A stretch of 23,642 nucleotides of DNA from Intoshia linei (Eukaryota > Orthonectida > Rhopaluridae). Every line of letters starts with the position of its first letter. Position 1 is the first letter of the stretch. Of the stretch, positions 8,712 through 20,084 are shown in pieces. A program made the translations under genes and the position numbers. The DNA lies in contig LWCA01000552.1 of NCBI GenBank assembly GCA_001642005.1, forward strand, positions 1 through 23,642, in the 5' to 3' direction. The notes below the pieces were generated by a model, which did no database searches, was not told the DNA's origin, and saw nothing but the letters and a program-made list of their open reading frames with translations.

Positions 8712-11537
8712 ATGCCCAAACATGTTAAATCAAACGTAGGAAAAATAAATTTGCAATCTATAGAATGTAATCATAATACTATTGGTGATGGAAATGTGTT
8801 TGCAAAAAAAATTGAAAATATTGTAGATATTGGAGATAATAGAAATAATCGTCACTTTAAAATTCCCATTTTAATCTTACCTCACATGGCTCCAAATGAA
8901 GGAAATGATATTAGTATTACAAAAAACGAAAAGGAACGTTTGAGGAAACTTTTTAATCAATTAGATACTAATCAGGATAATACATTAGATCTTAGAGAAT
9001 TGAATATTGTATTGCGTCCAGGAAAATATGAAGATGAGAAAACGGATTTTGTTGAGGTATTTTATATTTGAAATGTGCTTGTTAAATATATTTATAGAAA
9101 AATAAAAAGAAAAGTAACAGTGATAATTACATGAATTTTAGCCAATTTATTAAATTTATCATTGATCGGGAAAAAAAATTAAAAATAAATTTTAAACGAA
9201 TGGATATCAATAATGATGGTTTGTTTTTCTTTATTTAATTAGAGTAGTGGTTCCCGATTTAAATAGTGTACGGGCCCCCATTTCAAAATATTTATTTTTT
9301 TGACCCAAGGAAACATAAAATATATAACATTTATGAAAAAATTAAAGGTTTTTTCTCATAAGATTTAGTAAAATCGTGTTTTTTATAAAAATATTGAAAA
9401 AAGTGATTTTCCCCTTAATTAAACTGGTGAAAGGTTTTTAAATGGTATTTTTTATTAAATTTTAATAATGGGATTTTTACTAATGGCAACTCTCTTATAA
9501 ATATTACAAATTTTAAAATAAAAAAAAGTTGATCAAATTTTATTTAAATCTCATGGACACCAGGGGGTCCAGAGCCCCAATGGGGAATCACTGAATTAGA
9601 GAGTATGATTTTATATTAAAATTGTTCAAATTTTAATTTTTAATTTAATCATTAAAATTCCGGGCTACGTTAGACTAATTGGGCGGATTAATTTTTTAAT
9701 TTATAGGTCAGTTATTATTATTTGAAAAATATCTGATTAGTTTGAAAAAAATGAATTGTATCATTTTTCATTCATTGCGTTCAATCACTCAAATAATGTA
9801 ACATCATTTTGATAAGTCAAACTAATGTGTTGTGTTTCAGGCAAAATTGATTTGGATGAAATCATGTTCATGTTTAAGCAGTTGGGATTCACAATTACAA
9901 AAATAGAAGCAAATGCCATGTTGAAAAGGTAATTTAAAAACAATGAAAATTTTTCTTTTTCTACCAATACATTCCCTCTTTGTCTAATTTCAACTGGTAA
10001 TTAATCCGAAAATTCCAAGCCAGTTTTTAAGGATTCAAAGTAACTAATTTTCACTGTGACGGTCAGTAACAAATCATTTTTTTTAAATGGACAATATTGA
10101 ACGCTTTATTTTAGAATGGATAGCGACAATTCACTAACAATCGAATGGAATGAGTGGCGAGATTTTTTAAATTTGCAATGTCACACAGATTTAAATAATA
10201 TTGCTCTTTTTTGGAGACATGACGCGGTAAACTATTATATGTAATGTACTTGGTTTTCAAAATGTATTACTTCAACGAACTGATTTTACCCTTTGAAATG
10301 TGAACAGATCCGTGGAGAGCCAACAGTAGATGAAAATTGTAAGGCCTATATATTTTTTTTTTAAAACGGGACTTCTATACATTGCTTAATCCATCGTTCA
10401 TTATGTAAAATTTAAAAATAACCGTTGGAAATCGCAAAGAACATTTTATTATGCTCAAGTATTTTTTGAATATTACCTAATAAATTTAAAAAGTATGCCC
10501 GGGCCATATGGCCCCTCTCCGCGACCTGATGTGAAGTATATATATTATGTTATTTTGTGCATCTGTATTTATTGGAAATATTTAGATGATTGATATTGGT
10601 GGAGATCTAACAGTTGCTGATGAATGCACCGACTTTGAAAACGGAAGTGGTTTGCGCACAATAAATGTAATATCAGGCGCGATTGCTGGTGCAATTTCCA
10701 GAACATGCACTGCTCCGCTAGATCGAATGAAAATATTTATGCAAGTAAAGGGAACAGGAGAATCGCTAAACTTAAAGTCTTGTTTTTTTAAGCTTTTCAA
10801 AGAAGGTGGTTTAAAATCAATGTGGAGAGGGAATTTCATGAATATCCTAAAAATTGCTCCAGAAACTAGTCTCAAATTTTCTTGTTATGAAGAAGTACTA
10901 TCAATTTGTATATTTATTACATGTTTAGATTAAATTTAGAATTAACAAAATGTATGGACGAGAAGAAAGTTTAAATTTATTTGACAGGTTCTTGGCTGGC
11001 TCTATGGCTGGCGTTGTGTCTCAATCTGCGATTTATCCTATGGACGTTATGAAAACACGTTTGGCTATTGCTAGAACCGGTCAGTATCAAAATATTTTAC
11101 ATGTTGGATCTCAACTGTATAAATTAAATGGTTTTCGAGGATTTTATAATGGATATGCAACCAATACGCTGGGTATTATTCCTTTTGCTGGTCTTGATTT
11201 GGCTATATATGAAAGTTTGAAAAATCGCTACTACAAATATCAAAATTTAACCAATGAACCGTCAATTTTTATCATTTTGGGATCTTCAGTAGTCAGTTCA
11301 ACTTGCGCTCAACTTGCTACCTACCCTTTAGCATTAATTCGAACCAAACTCCAAGCAACCAACAAGGAAACTAAACCAAGTATTTCTAAACTTATTTCAA
11401 ATATTTATAAAACTAAAGGATTGAAAGGTTTTTATTGCGGTATTACTCCCAATTTTATGAAAGCTATACCTTCCGCTTGTATTAGTTATGTTACATATGA
11501 AAAAACAAAAACTTACCTCAAACAATATCTTGACTGA
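8712..11537 (+). CDS. SCaMC calcium-binding mitochondrial carrier (SLC25A23/24/25 type; six exons, 527 aa)
   Basis: SCaMCs exchange ATP-Mg for phosphate across the inner mitochondrial membrane under control of an N-terminal EF-hand domain. Exons: 8712-9056, 9098-9218, 9841-9928, 10115-10226, 10586-10894, 10929-11537; introns 41, 622, 186, 359 and 34 nt, all in frame. Three EF loops fit the DxDxDxxxxxxE pattern: residues about 85-96 (DTNQDNTLDLRE), 151-162 (DINNDGKIDLDE) and 187-198 (DSDNSLTIEWNE). Three carrier repeats follow with signatures PLDRMK, PMDVMK and PLALIR; the last lacks the acidic residue, as in known SCaMCs. Family landmarks such as SRTCTAPLDR, GTGQY-like TGQYQNIL, LGIIPFAGLDLAIYE and TPNFMKAIPS are present. 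At 527 aa it is longer than typical (about 470-490), owing to about 75 extra N-terminal residues. I chose the first in-frame ATG. Confidence 0.93.
9245..9593. mobile_element. 349-bp hAT MITE in SCaMC intron 2, intact 8-bp target duplication
   Basis: The left end is TAGTGGTTCCCGATTTAAAT. The reverse complement of the right end is CAGTGATTCCCCATTGGGGC. Flanks are identical 8-mers AATTAGAG at 9237-9244 and 9594-9601, the length duplicated by hAT transposases. Ends are G/C-rich (GGGCCCCC and AGGGGGTCC), the interior is T-rich and has no ORF, so it was mobilised in trans. Confidence 0.85.
9929..10114 (+). other. SCaMC intron 3
   Basis: GTAATT...TTTTAG intron of 186 nt. I see no repeat, RNA gene or coding content in it. 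Confidence 0.7.
10227..10585 (+). other. SCaMC intron 4, with a G/C-rich palindrome
   Basis: 359-nt intron. GGGCCATATGGCCC at 10501-10514 is a perfect 14-bp palindrome in otherwise A/T-rich DNA, preceded by TATGCCC. It may be one end of a decayed transposon, but no partner end is clear. Confidence 0.45.
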
Positions 11538-12799
11538 TTTGTATATTAACAAATTTATTTATTTATTAGTCTATATTTTCTACACTAGGACATTAAAAAT
11601 AAAATTTATATTTACACCTTGATCATCTAGACAAGTGTTTCCCAACCGTGTGGGGCCTACGACTTTTTGGTGGGGCCTACGAAATATTACAAATTTATAG
11701 GATTATGAAAACTTTAGATTAATTTTATACAATATTATTAGCTTTATAAGTGGTTGTGATACTTGAACCAATTAATTGTATTATTAGAATGACAAAAAAC
11801 AAATATATTAGAGATACAAAATTTTGTTGTTTGTATTAAGAGATATGGTGTTTGTACGAATTAGATAACAGTCAAGCTTGTATACAATAAACTATAATAT
11901 TTTGTTCGGCACTGAACGAATTTTTGAAAAGTATTAAAGAACAGGATAAGGAAAAATTTTTATTGAGTATAAAACTTGAAAAAAAATCAGACTACAAAGC
12001 ATGTAGTCCAGTCCGACTCCGCTTTGGAACATAATCGTATTTTGGGAATTTTTTCAGAATTGTTAATTTTATAGTATTTATATCGATGGCATAGCAATAT
12101 ATGTGAAATTAACCCCGCTTTTGAAGCAAAAAAATGTTGTAAATATAAAATATATAAGTATAATAACTAGTGATATCATTAAATTAAAATTATATTTACT
12201 TAAATATTTTACATATACTTTCATATGTATTTATCATAATTCATTAATCTTTCATTCATGCCCATATTTTAATATCTGATCAATTATTAATTAATATTCT
12301 AGATTAGAAAGTAACTAATTCTAAAAATAAGTATATAATTACAAAAATATTAATAACTTTGATTTGAGATTTTCATTATCAGGTATTTACTTGAATATAT
12401 CACCCTAAAGAGTGTACTCTAATAGAAACAAATATAATATAATGTATTGCAATAATTTAAATATTCAATGAAAAATTAGATAACTTACTAAAACCCGTTT
12501 TTGAGGCACTTTTCAAAAAATGGTGCCCAATTCGAGGTTCGACTGTATAAACAAACTCCATTTTTGTTTAAAATATGGTCTGAATCCTTTCGTTACGAAA
12601 TTATCTGGACCAAAAATTCTTATAAATGTTATTGTGGATATAAAACTTGTCAAAAAAATGACCGAGACTACAAAGCTTGTAGTAGAAACAAACCACCTAA
12701 ACTTTAGTTAAAGTATCTGATTTGAAGTTACAAATGTATAATCAAAATAATGTACATGTTTACATTACAAAATAATTAAAATAGAAATTTAGGTAAAAA
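11538..12799. other. Repeat-rich convergent intergenic region, SCaMC / GTSF1-like
   Basis: AATAAA at 11598-11603 is the likely SCaMC poly(A) signal. At 11634 a hAT-like end begins (AGTGTTTCCCAACCGTGTGG) with a tandem TGGGGCCTACGA at 11651 and 11671. A diverged direct repeat lies at about 11971-12007 and 12641-12683, each ending in an ACTACAAAGC(A/T)TGTAGT near-palindrome. Two overlapping open frames near 12501-12711 have no recognisable domain and appear to be repeat sequence. Confidence 0.5.
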
Positions 12800-13300
12800 T
12801 CATTTCTTTAACTTTCGTTGAACCTGAGCCAAACGGATCGCTTTCCTTTGTGCTTTCGTCACTAAAGCAATAGGTTTTGATTGATTTACATGACTTGTTT
12901 TTAATACAGTGTCGTTTTTCATTATGGCTTTTGCAACAATATCCACCAAGTCTAAAGTAAATTATATTTTTTCAGTTATCAATTTACAAAATTAACCTTT
13001 TCTAACATTCATTGATAATGAAGTTGAACAACATTCCATTAGATGTTTCAGCATTTCACTCTGATTGCTAAATACATGCTTTATATCAAACACACATATC
13101 GATTTTTTGTTGATACTAGACACATTCTCATTGTGCGGTCGTAAAACATGATATCCTAGTTTTCGATATTCGATTAAATGGTCAGGATCAATAGGACAGA
13201 CCAATAATATCTCAGCTTCTATAAATGAACATTAAAACCAACAAAATACATTAGAATATATAAAAATACTTTCAGGCTCAAATGTGTTTAAATTACTCAT
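12800..13300 (-). CDS. GTSF1-like protein with two CHHC zinc fingers (three exons, 134 aa)
   Basis: Exons 13300-13270, 13218-12997 and 12951-12800, introns 51 and 45 nt, joined in frame (ATG to TGA). Residues about 17-38 fit the first CHHC finger of gametocyte-specific factor 1: CPIDPDHLIEYRKLGYH, i.e. C-x5-H-x9-H, but the expected final cysteine three residues later is proline, with a histidine following (HVLRPH). The second finger is complete, C-x5-H-x10-H-x3-C (CVFDIKH...KHLMEC), one residue longer than usual in the middle. The tail is basic (KAQRKAIRLAQVQRKLKK). In animals GTSF1 proteins (Asterix in flies) bind RNA and assist PIWI-piRNA silencing. CHHC fingers also occur in U11-48K and TRM13, but the small size and tandem pair favour GTSF1. 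The family call is by motif only; the function is inferred. No AATAAA was found downstream. Confidence 0.62.
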
Positions 13301-14729
13301 TTTACAATTTAGTTTAATTGTTTACTTTTTGTAAATTTCGAACAAATTATATATTGACTAATAAAATGAGAATAACGCTTAAAATGTTAGAAACATGTTT
13401 ATTTTCCAAGGTAATTATAATTCATTTCAAATTATACAGTGTAATACACTGAGTGTATTTAAATTTTACTTATCCTTCTAACCTCCGTATCTAAGTATAT
13501 CCAGTGGATATTATCCACTGAAAGGTTCAACCTGAAACGACTTCAATTTGAATATAATAATTAAAATATTAATTGTAGTTATTATAATCCTATATTAATA
13601 TACAATATTGCTATATGTGAATAGATAATGTAATATCGCAATTATGTAAACATGATGTATCGATGTAGTGAGCTGAATCACTACCTATTAAATTAATATA
13701 GTGTTAACAGTTTTAATCATTTAAATCTCAGCGATAGATAAAAAAATGGAGCTAAAACCAAACTTAAAAAAGGAACTGTAGTTAAAGGTGGGAAGTACCT
13801 ACTGTAAATCTGTGTGGGAATCCCACAATGAGATTGAAAGCATACACCATCGTAACTGATCAGAAAATTATATTAAATAGACTTAACTTATCTACAATGA
13901 AGATCCTACAGTACTTTATCTTGAAATGGAAATTTCAAATATTAAATGGTCGTCAGAGGTTTAATAGTTGCTTACAGTTTGCATTTTAAAAATATAGTTA
14001 GTACAAATCGTGCATCGAATTCTAAAATTTACAAAAATAATTCATAATCCTTTATATTACATTCATGTAACTAGCAAGTCACGTAAAATCGGCTCTTTTA
14101 AAGCATATTCGTGACAAAACAAAATTTATAGGTTAACGTTAGTATTTTCGACTTTTAACAGTAATGTTTCATTATGGTCAATATTTTCTTAACTTTTATT
14201 AACATGTAAGTTAGTATTATACTACATCTAATTAAATTTTATTACCTCTTGCATTATGTATATTGACCATTTTGAATTGATTGAAATATTTTGATAAATA
14301 TAGATTAAAAAGCTTAAAATCGAATGTTGATGTTCAGATTTTGTGATTTCAGATATTATGAAAATGTATGATAAATAACGCAGTCTAACTATTTTAATCT
14401 AACCATAGCTATGCATGATATGCACTATTATACGGACAATGTTATAAACCTGATTAAAAGTGCGTTACACATTATAACAGGACCCTAAATTATTCCAAGA
14501 TTCCATTGATGGATAAAGCATTCAACAATTCATCCAAAATGAATACAATTAAAATTAATCGTTTACATTTCACCAAACTATAGTTTTATAATTCTAATCA
14601 ATTACAAAACAGTATTTATGACAAATTAAAATACAATATTGTACCATATATTTCATTATATTAATGGAATATTTAATATAACATGATTTAGTTTTGATAA
14701 AAATCAAAATCAACCCTTTATTTAACAAA
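13301..14729. other. Intergenic DNA between GTSF1-like 5' end and SCCPDH 3' end
   Basis: No convincing gene. Short palindromes: CAGTGGAT-ATT-ATCCACTG at 13502-13520 and TGTGGGA-A-TCCCACA near 13810-13830. TTTATT at 14717-14722 (AATAAA on the minus strand, directly past the SCCPDH stop) is the likely SCCPDH poly(A) signal. The rest is AT-rich and featureless to me. Confidence 0.5.
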
Positions 14730-17700
14730 TTATTCCACAAGACTAAATGTGAATCCTCTCTTTTCCACTCTGTCTATATATGAACTATTTGATAAAGCCA
14801 CGGCAGGTGTTAAGACACCTCCTCTAAATAATGTATAATTAAATATTTATGATTATAAATTACTTGATATCTTTAACATTTTCTTCCAAAATAGTGAATA
14901 CTGCTGCAACAATGAGTCTTGCAGTTCCAGTATACACATCTAATTTTTATATAATTTTCAGATTAAAAATAATATTAATACTTGGACCACTAATGACAGC
15001 GTGTTTGATTGTATCGACATTATTTGAGCCGTCTGATGACCCATAAAGTTTAAAATGCATTTTTGCATAAGTATTTGCAATCTATGATTTATTTCATCGT
15101 ATTTTTACAGTTAATATTTTAAATTACACTTTTTTCAGATGGCCCTTTTTCAGAAAATACACCAATAGAAAAAAATCGCGGATACTAAAAACATTAAAAA
15201 TTATTTTTATTAATTTATTATATCATATAATTCTTTTGGTCGGACTTTAAATGAAAAGTTGTATCATTCCAAATAATCGTTTTTTTTACATAGAATGATA
15301 AACCTACAGTATTTGACACCCATCATTATTTTATAGAAAACTACATTATGTAGTAAAAGTGTTTGGATTTTACTTGTTTATTAAAAAAATAATGGATCCA
15401 TCAGCTAAAACAAGTCAAGAACCACTGAAATATTTTTCATTTTTCAAAAAAATTGTGTTAAAAAGAGTTTATCTCATTAATAAACGGAAAATAAAGATAC
15501 TCTTATAATAACATTAGTTGATAAAATGCACATTTATAAGCATACCGTTTTTAACAAGTATTCTCCGCCTGGGATGATCATTAAAATATAAATAATCGTT
15601 GACATAAAAAACAAACACATTACAACAATTAAATGAGAATATTCAATATACGGCATGTATTGGATCTAAAAATAAAATCATTAGACGAAGCTTTCTGAAG
15701 GTTTGATGATTTGAGTCCTAGGATTCCTTTAAAAATTTATATTTATTAAAAATATTGTTTTCCAATGTTATGAGTTCTGTTTTGTAGTGTGGTATAGTTA
15801 AAAACTTGATTATTACAGACAGATTTTATAGAACTCTTAAAAAGAATTAAAATATGTGACATGTCACCATTTTGTAATTATTTAGTAAACGTAATTCTAG
15901 ATATTTTTCATTTAGGGTTTTAACCATGAAAATGTAAATTTCTAAAGCTGAATTTTACGAAAATGATTTTAAAATGCGTCCTGAATTTGGGTTTTTTAAA
16001 ATAAACGGTAAAACATACTGTACATTCGATTTTATATAAATAAAGGATTACTATGTCTTCACCAGTTTGTTTGTGATTATAAAAAATTGTTTGTTCAACT
16101 ACTGTTTTGTCTGAACCAATGAACGGTACTGCGTAACGATTACGTATTGATTTGTGTATATTTCTATAAATTATACATTTAGTACTATTACATTTTGTAC
16201 AAATTAAAAATAATGTCAAACTCTAAAAGACGTACATCAAAATTTTCAAATGGGCACATTTTATAAACCGGCAAATTTATTATTGAATTTGAAACTTTTC
16301 TTGTAAAAAAGGAATTGAATTGAATTCTTCTCATTTTTTTTAATTTTATAACTTTGAGAATTAGTAATATTAATATGTAATTTATAGTTTTAAGGGTTTC
16401 AAATAATAGAGTTAATGAGTTAAGGTAAAAGAGTGATGTATAAACATTATTTATAAAAATATTACGGTGAAGATTTAAATTATTAACAACTATCAATAGA
16501 AATAAAAAATGTAGATACTTTTTCTTCAACAGTATTGTTTCACCTTTCAGTTTCGGCCTCCCTAAATGTAATTTGTGTCTATTATCTTGGAATTCTGTTT
16601 GTTTTTCCGATTTAATAGAATTGATAAAAGAATACCAAGTTCCAGTGTTGAGATAAGGTCTCTATTTTTGTAATACTTAAATTTTCCAATTAAATACACT
16701 TGTACCTTTGATTGTTCGTTACCTGCCATGTATGCATAACTTTCCGCAGCCAATAGTTTTCCTATTTGAAAATTATATCACAATATATGCATAATACCAT
16801 GAAAATTTAGTTTGCAGTAGGCCAGTCCTAAATCCGCGATAACACTACCAAACCCTAGAGATCCAACTACATAGCAATTGTTAGCATGTGCCATATCATT
16901 GTACTTAAGTTGGATTTCTTCGAGAAACTAATTGATAAGGTATAATTTGAAATGAGTCTCAAGTCACGTTATTATTTAAAAATTTATTTCAAAAACGCTG
17001 TTTGTACAAACTGTTTTAAATGTAAAATACATTATCACATGTACCTGTGTTAGGAAATAAATTATTTAAAATGCTACATAAAAATTAAAAAACAGTCCAA
17101 ATTAGACACCTAATAAACATACACTGGGCTCTCCAGATATGTCCAAATGATGAGTACCATTTTCGACACAGGATTTAACCACATCTCTTCCATAAATTTT
17201 ATACTAAATTAAAAATTTTAAATAATATACAAAAATATAATTATGAATCACTTTTTTGATAAAAAATTAAACTTATATTATATAAATATAAATAAATTAA
17301 ACTAATTAAATTAAACTTATACTTAATTTTAAACATTATATTTGATAGAGCGGGCAAAATGCAACCCGCTGATCCATGGGTTTATTGAAATACAAAAGTG
17401 TACAATAGTCTCGTTACAATATTTACTTACTTGATATAAAGTATTAAAAGTTTATTAATTTTAACATTCAATACAAATATAAGTCTTAGATTATAACTTA
17501 CTGAGTCAGTAATACTAAAATATACACAAATATAACCATATTATTATGTTATTATAACGATTAATATGACAAAACATTTACAATAATATTAATCTTTTAT
17601 ATCTAGGCTCAGAGCATAACCTACAAAACTCGAGCCACCCACAAACAAAAATAACCTATAAATTGTTTGTAATGTCATATAGTCCTATTAATCCTCTACG

Positions 17701-19762
17701 AAATGAATTTCACAGTTATAATACTGAAAAAATGCGAGGCGATTTTACAAAAATTTCCTCGAAAAATCATTGTCACTTTTTACTATTACTAATATTATAA
17801 TGTATGTTAGTGAATACTGATGAGATGGATATTAATTAAAATTATCGGTCTCACATCCAATGATTCATATATAAATCATTCAAAAATTCAACCATTTTTC
17901 TAAAAATTAAAATTTACCAACCCTTAAAAGAAAAATGCAGTTTTACCAACTCAAAAAAATAAAAATCCAGTTTTACCAACACTTTAGCAAAAATTCTAGT
18001 TTTACCAATCCTAAAAAGAAAATTCCAGTTTTACCAACCCAAAAAAGAAAAATCCAGTTTTACCAACCATTTAGCGAAAATTATAGTTATACCAACCCTA
18101 AAAAAAAATCTGGTTTTACAAACCCTTTTGGAAGTAAGTAAAAATTTGGTAAATTATGTACTACCCAGTGCCGAACTCATCGTACCAGAAACTCTCTTCA
18201 GGAGCCTGAACGCAATATTTGTAAAAGGAGCTTATTTTTTCATGACTTTGATGTGTTAAATTTAAAATGTCAACTCAATAGCTTTCGAGATGTTGCTTGG
18301 GCTATATGACACTACGCATCGTTTGCAAATTCTTGTAAGATCTACTTTTTATTTTCTGTGCCTCGAATTGAATAGGTTCGGCTCACCTGGCTTTCTCAAT
18401 TTGTATTTTCGTTTTCTTTACAGTGTCAATATAACATGGTCAATTTGACACACATTAATGTATTTATAAAAAACCCTCAACCTTTAGAATTGTTTATGAA
18501 CAACTAAATTTAAATGTATACCGGTCCAACCATATTAATTAACATTTTTGTGCATCTCGCCATTTCTAATAAAGATTGGTAATCATCAACATTTGCAGTT
18601 ATTAAACCAACTTCCACAGTTGAAAAACTAGTCCCCTCGCTATCTAAATTAACACAATACAATAAGATAACATTTTCAAATATTAAAACGCATATTTTCA
18701 ATCAGGACTGCCGAACCTCATACCAGAATAAGGTCCACGTAAGATTTTCTGTTCCTACTAATAAAATTTGTATGATTTTCTAATTTTTGATAGACTGAGT
18801 CTTATTTTTAAGTTATTCTAATGTTTTAATATCGAAATGCTTGAATTACAAATTTTCATGATATATATAAATATGACATAATATATTCAAGATATGATAA
18901 ATATTTTCAGTGAATATTAAAAAACCTTTGAATTCTGAAAACAAAATATAAATTACTTGGAATGTATGTTACAAAATCAACAGTAATATTAATTTCAAAA
19001 GTTCGATATTGTCAAATTCAATAAAATACAATAAATCAGTGTTTCTTAATTATTTATTACCCATTTTAAAGAAAACCTACTGTATGAAACTCGTCTTAGG
19101 GCCTGGATGAAATTTGGAAAATGTGGGTTAATATATATGTTTCTTTTATTGTCATTATCTACATCGTTCTAAATAATTTAGGTGCTTGAGATAAACAATA
19201 ATAAAATATTATGATTTACGTTGCATATTATAAATTATAACAAATATAGAAAAATGGGCGATTCGAAGAAGTAAAATATGCGATCCGATTCATGCAAAAT
19301 GGTGCTAATTTTTGCATTATAGTAAACATTTTGTAGAGATTGGTCGTATCTCATCTACAAAATACCATTGATGAAGTCTGACAAAAAAAGAATTTGGAAT
19401 GGGTACTAATCTAGATTCTACAAACAGTTGACAAAATTTAAGATTCAAATGAATGACCTTCAAGAAACTTTTTTTGTTCTTCCAAAACGCATGTCAATTT
19501 ATTCACATTTCTTCCGGCGATAGCCCATTTCACCCAACTTTTATATTTACTGTTAAACAACATCTCTCGTACCACATATTGTCCTGTAAAAGCTGTAGCT
19601 CCAAAAATGACAACATCATATTTTCTACCGCTAAATTTCAAAATAAAAAAGAAGAGATTGATTATAATAAAAAAATTGTCATGCCTAAATTTAACAAAAA
19701 CGCATTATAATGATAATTAAATTAAAAAAAATTTCAAATTACTCTGTAGATTTCAAATTCAT
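14730..19762 (-). CDS. SCCPDH: SCCPDH, saccharopine dehydrogenase-like oxidoreductase (thirteen exons, 427 aa)
   Basis: Exons (high to low): 19762-19743, 19630-19458, 18643-18522, 17203-17123, 16927-16798, 16761-16706, 16661-16519, 16163-16052, 15665-15546, 15184-15128, 15081-14982, 14939-14864, 14823-14730. All joins keep phase and sum to 1284 nt; the human protein is 429 aa. The N-terminus has the Rossmann fold signature VVIFGATAFTGQYV and AIAGRNVNKL. It continues with LINMVGP-YKIYGRDVVKSC, HHLDISGEPSFLEEIQLKY, GSLGFGSVIADLG, NTGTWYSF, YAVPFIGSDKTVVEQT, a hydrophobic stretch in exon 9 (about residues 280-319), then YPRFFSIGVFSEKGPSEKS and GGVLTPAVALSNSSYIDRV, each with a clear counterpart in SCCPDH. 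It is a lipid-droplet/membrane-associated protein of unknown substrate; saccharopine activity is not established. Exon 1 is only 20 nt and is the least certain; exon 2 uses the unusual donor GTCATT. Confidence 0.9.
17204..18521 (-). other. SCCPDH intron 3 (1318 nt), repeat-bearing
   Basis: The largest SCCPDH intron. It contains the minisatellite at 17912-18130 and a copy of an interspersed repeat at 18298-18336. A run around 18166-18190 (CAGTGCCGAACTCATCGTAC) resembles sequence at 18709-18730 in intron 2. No exon seen inside. Confidence 0.6.
17912..18130. repeat. 29-bp minisatellite with three-unit higher-order period
   Basis: About eight copies of a 29-bp unit built on CCAGTTTTACCAACCC plus an A-rich spacer; unit starts near 17912, 17941, 17971, 18000, 18029, 18058, 18087 and 18114. 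Spacer types recur in the order A (AAAAATAAAAATCC), B (TTTAGCAAAAATTC) and C (CTAAAAAGAAAATTCC), giving a period of about 87 bp repeated twice. The open frame through it is a by-product of the repeat. Confidence 0.85.
18644..19457 (-). other. SCCPDH intron 2 (814 nt)
   Basis: Non-coding AT-rich intron. Near 18709 lies ACTGCCGAACCTCATACCAG, similar to 18169 in intron 3. Nothing else that I can support. Confidence 0.6.
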
Positions 19763-20084
19763 ATCAAACTAATATATATAAAATCGACACACAAGTTGCC
19801 AAATAATAAACTAATTTTTACACTGGTAATTAGAATACTTGTTCCGAGGTAGATTTCTGGGATTAGAGTGTTCTCCCAAGTTTAAAAACATACTAATTCT
19901 CATACATTCCTATATAATTAATGGAATAGTTATTGCCAAGGATACTATGATATTGTCTGTCCTTGTACTGAGACACACTTTGATAAACAGGTGTATAAAA
20001 ATAAGAATTAATTCCCTTGAGGCCATCATTGATCTGATATTATTGTAATAAAAATATAAAACATTTTATTTACAAATTAGGACA
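19763..20084. other. Intergenic region between CWC22 3' end and SCCPDH 5' end
   Basis: 322 bp holding the SCCPDH promoter and the CWC22 3' flank, both genes on the minus strand. TTTATT at 20065-20070 (AATAAA on the minus strand) lies about 15 nt past the CWC22 stop and is its likely poly(A) signal. A short plus-strand open frame here has no recognisable domain. Confidence 0.55.

Noticed and set aside
10582-10875. 97-aa minus-strand open frame
   Set aside because: Exact antisense of SCaMC exon 5, which carries the PLDRMK carrier signature.
12501-12711. Two overlapping plus-strand frames of 63-68 aa
   Set aside because: Cover a repeated segment also present near 11971; no recognisable domain or splice context.
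13770-13950. Open stretches with gene-like residues (for example NEDPTVLYLEMEISNIKW)
   Set aside because: Interrupted by stops, no supported splice links and no family recognised; noted only as possible relic.
14849-15046. 65-aa plus-strand frame with hydrophobic segments
   Set aside because: Antisense to SCCPDH exons 11-12 and their intron.
16188-16529. 113-aa minus-strand hydrophobic open frame
   Set aside because: Lies mainly in SCCPDH intron 7 (16164-16518); the exons on both sides join in frame without it and match the family.
17912-18130. Regularly spaced repeats resembling a CRISPR array
   Set aside because: Units are contiguous, spacers are themselves repeated, there are no cas genes, and the locus is an intron of an animal gene: a minisatellite.
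17935-18141. 68-aa plus-strand open frame
   Set aside because: Produced by the stop-free minisatellite; no domain and antisense to an SCCPDH intron.
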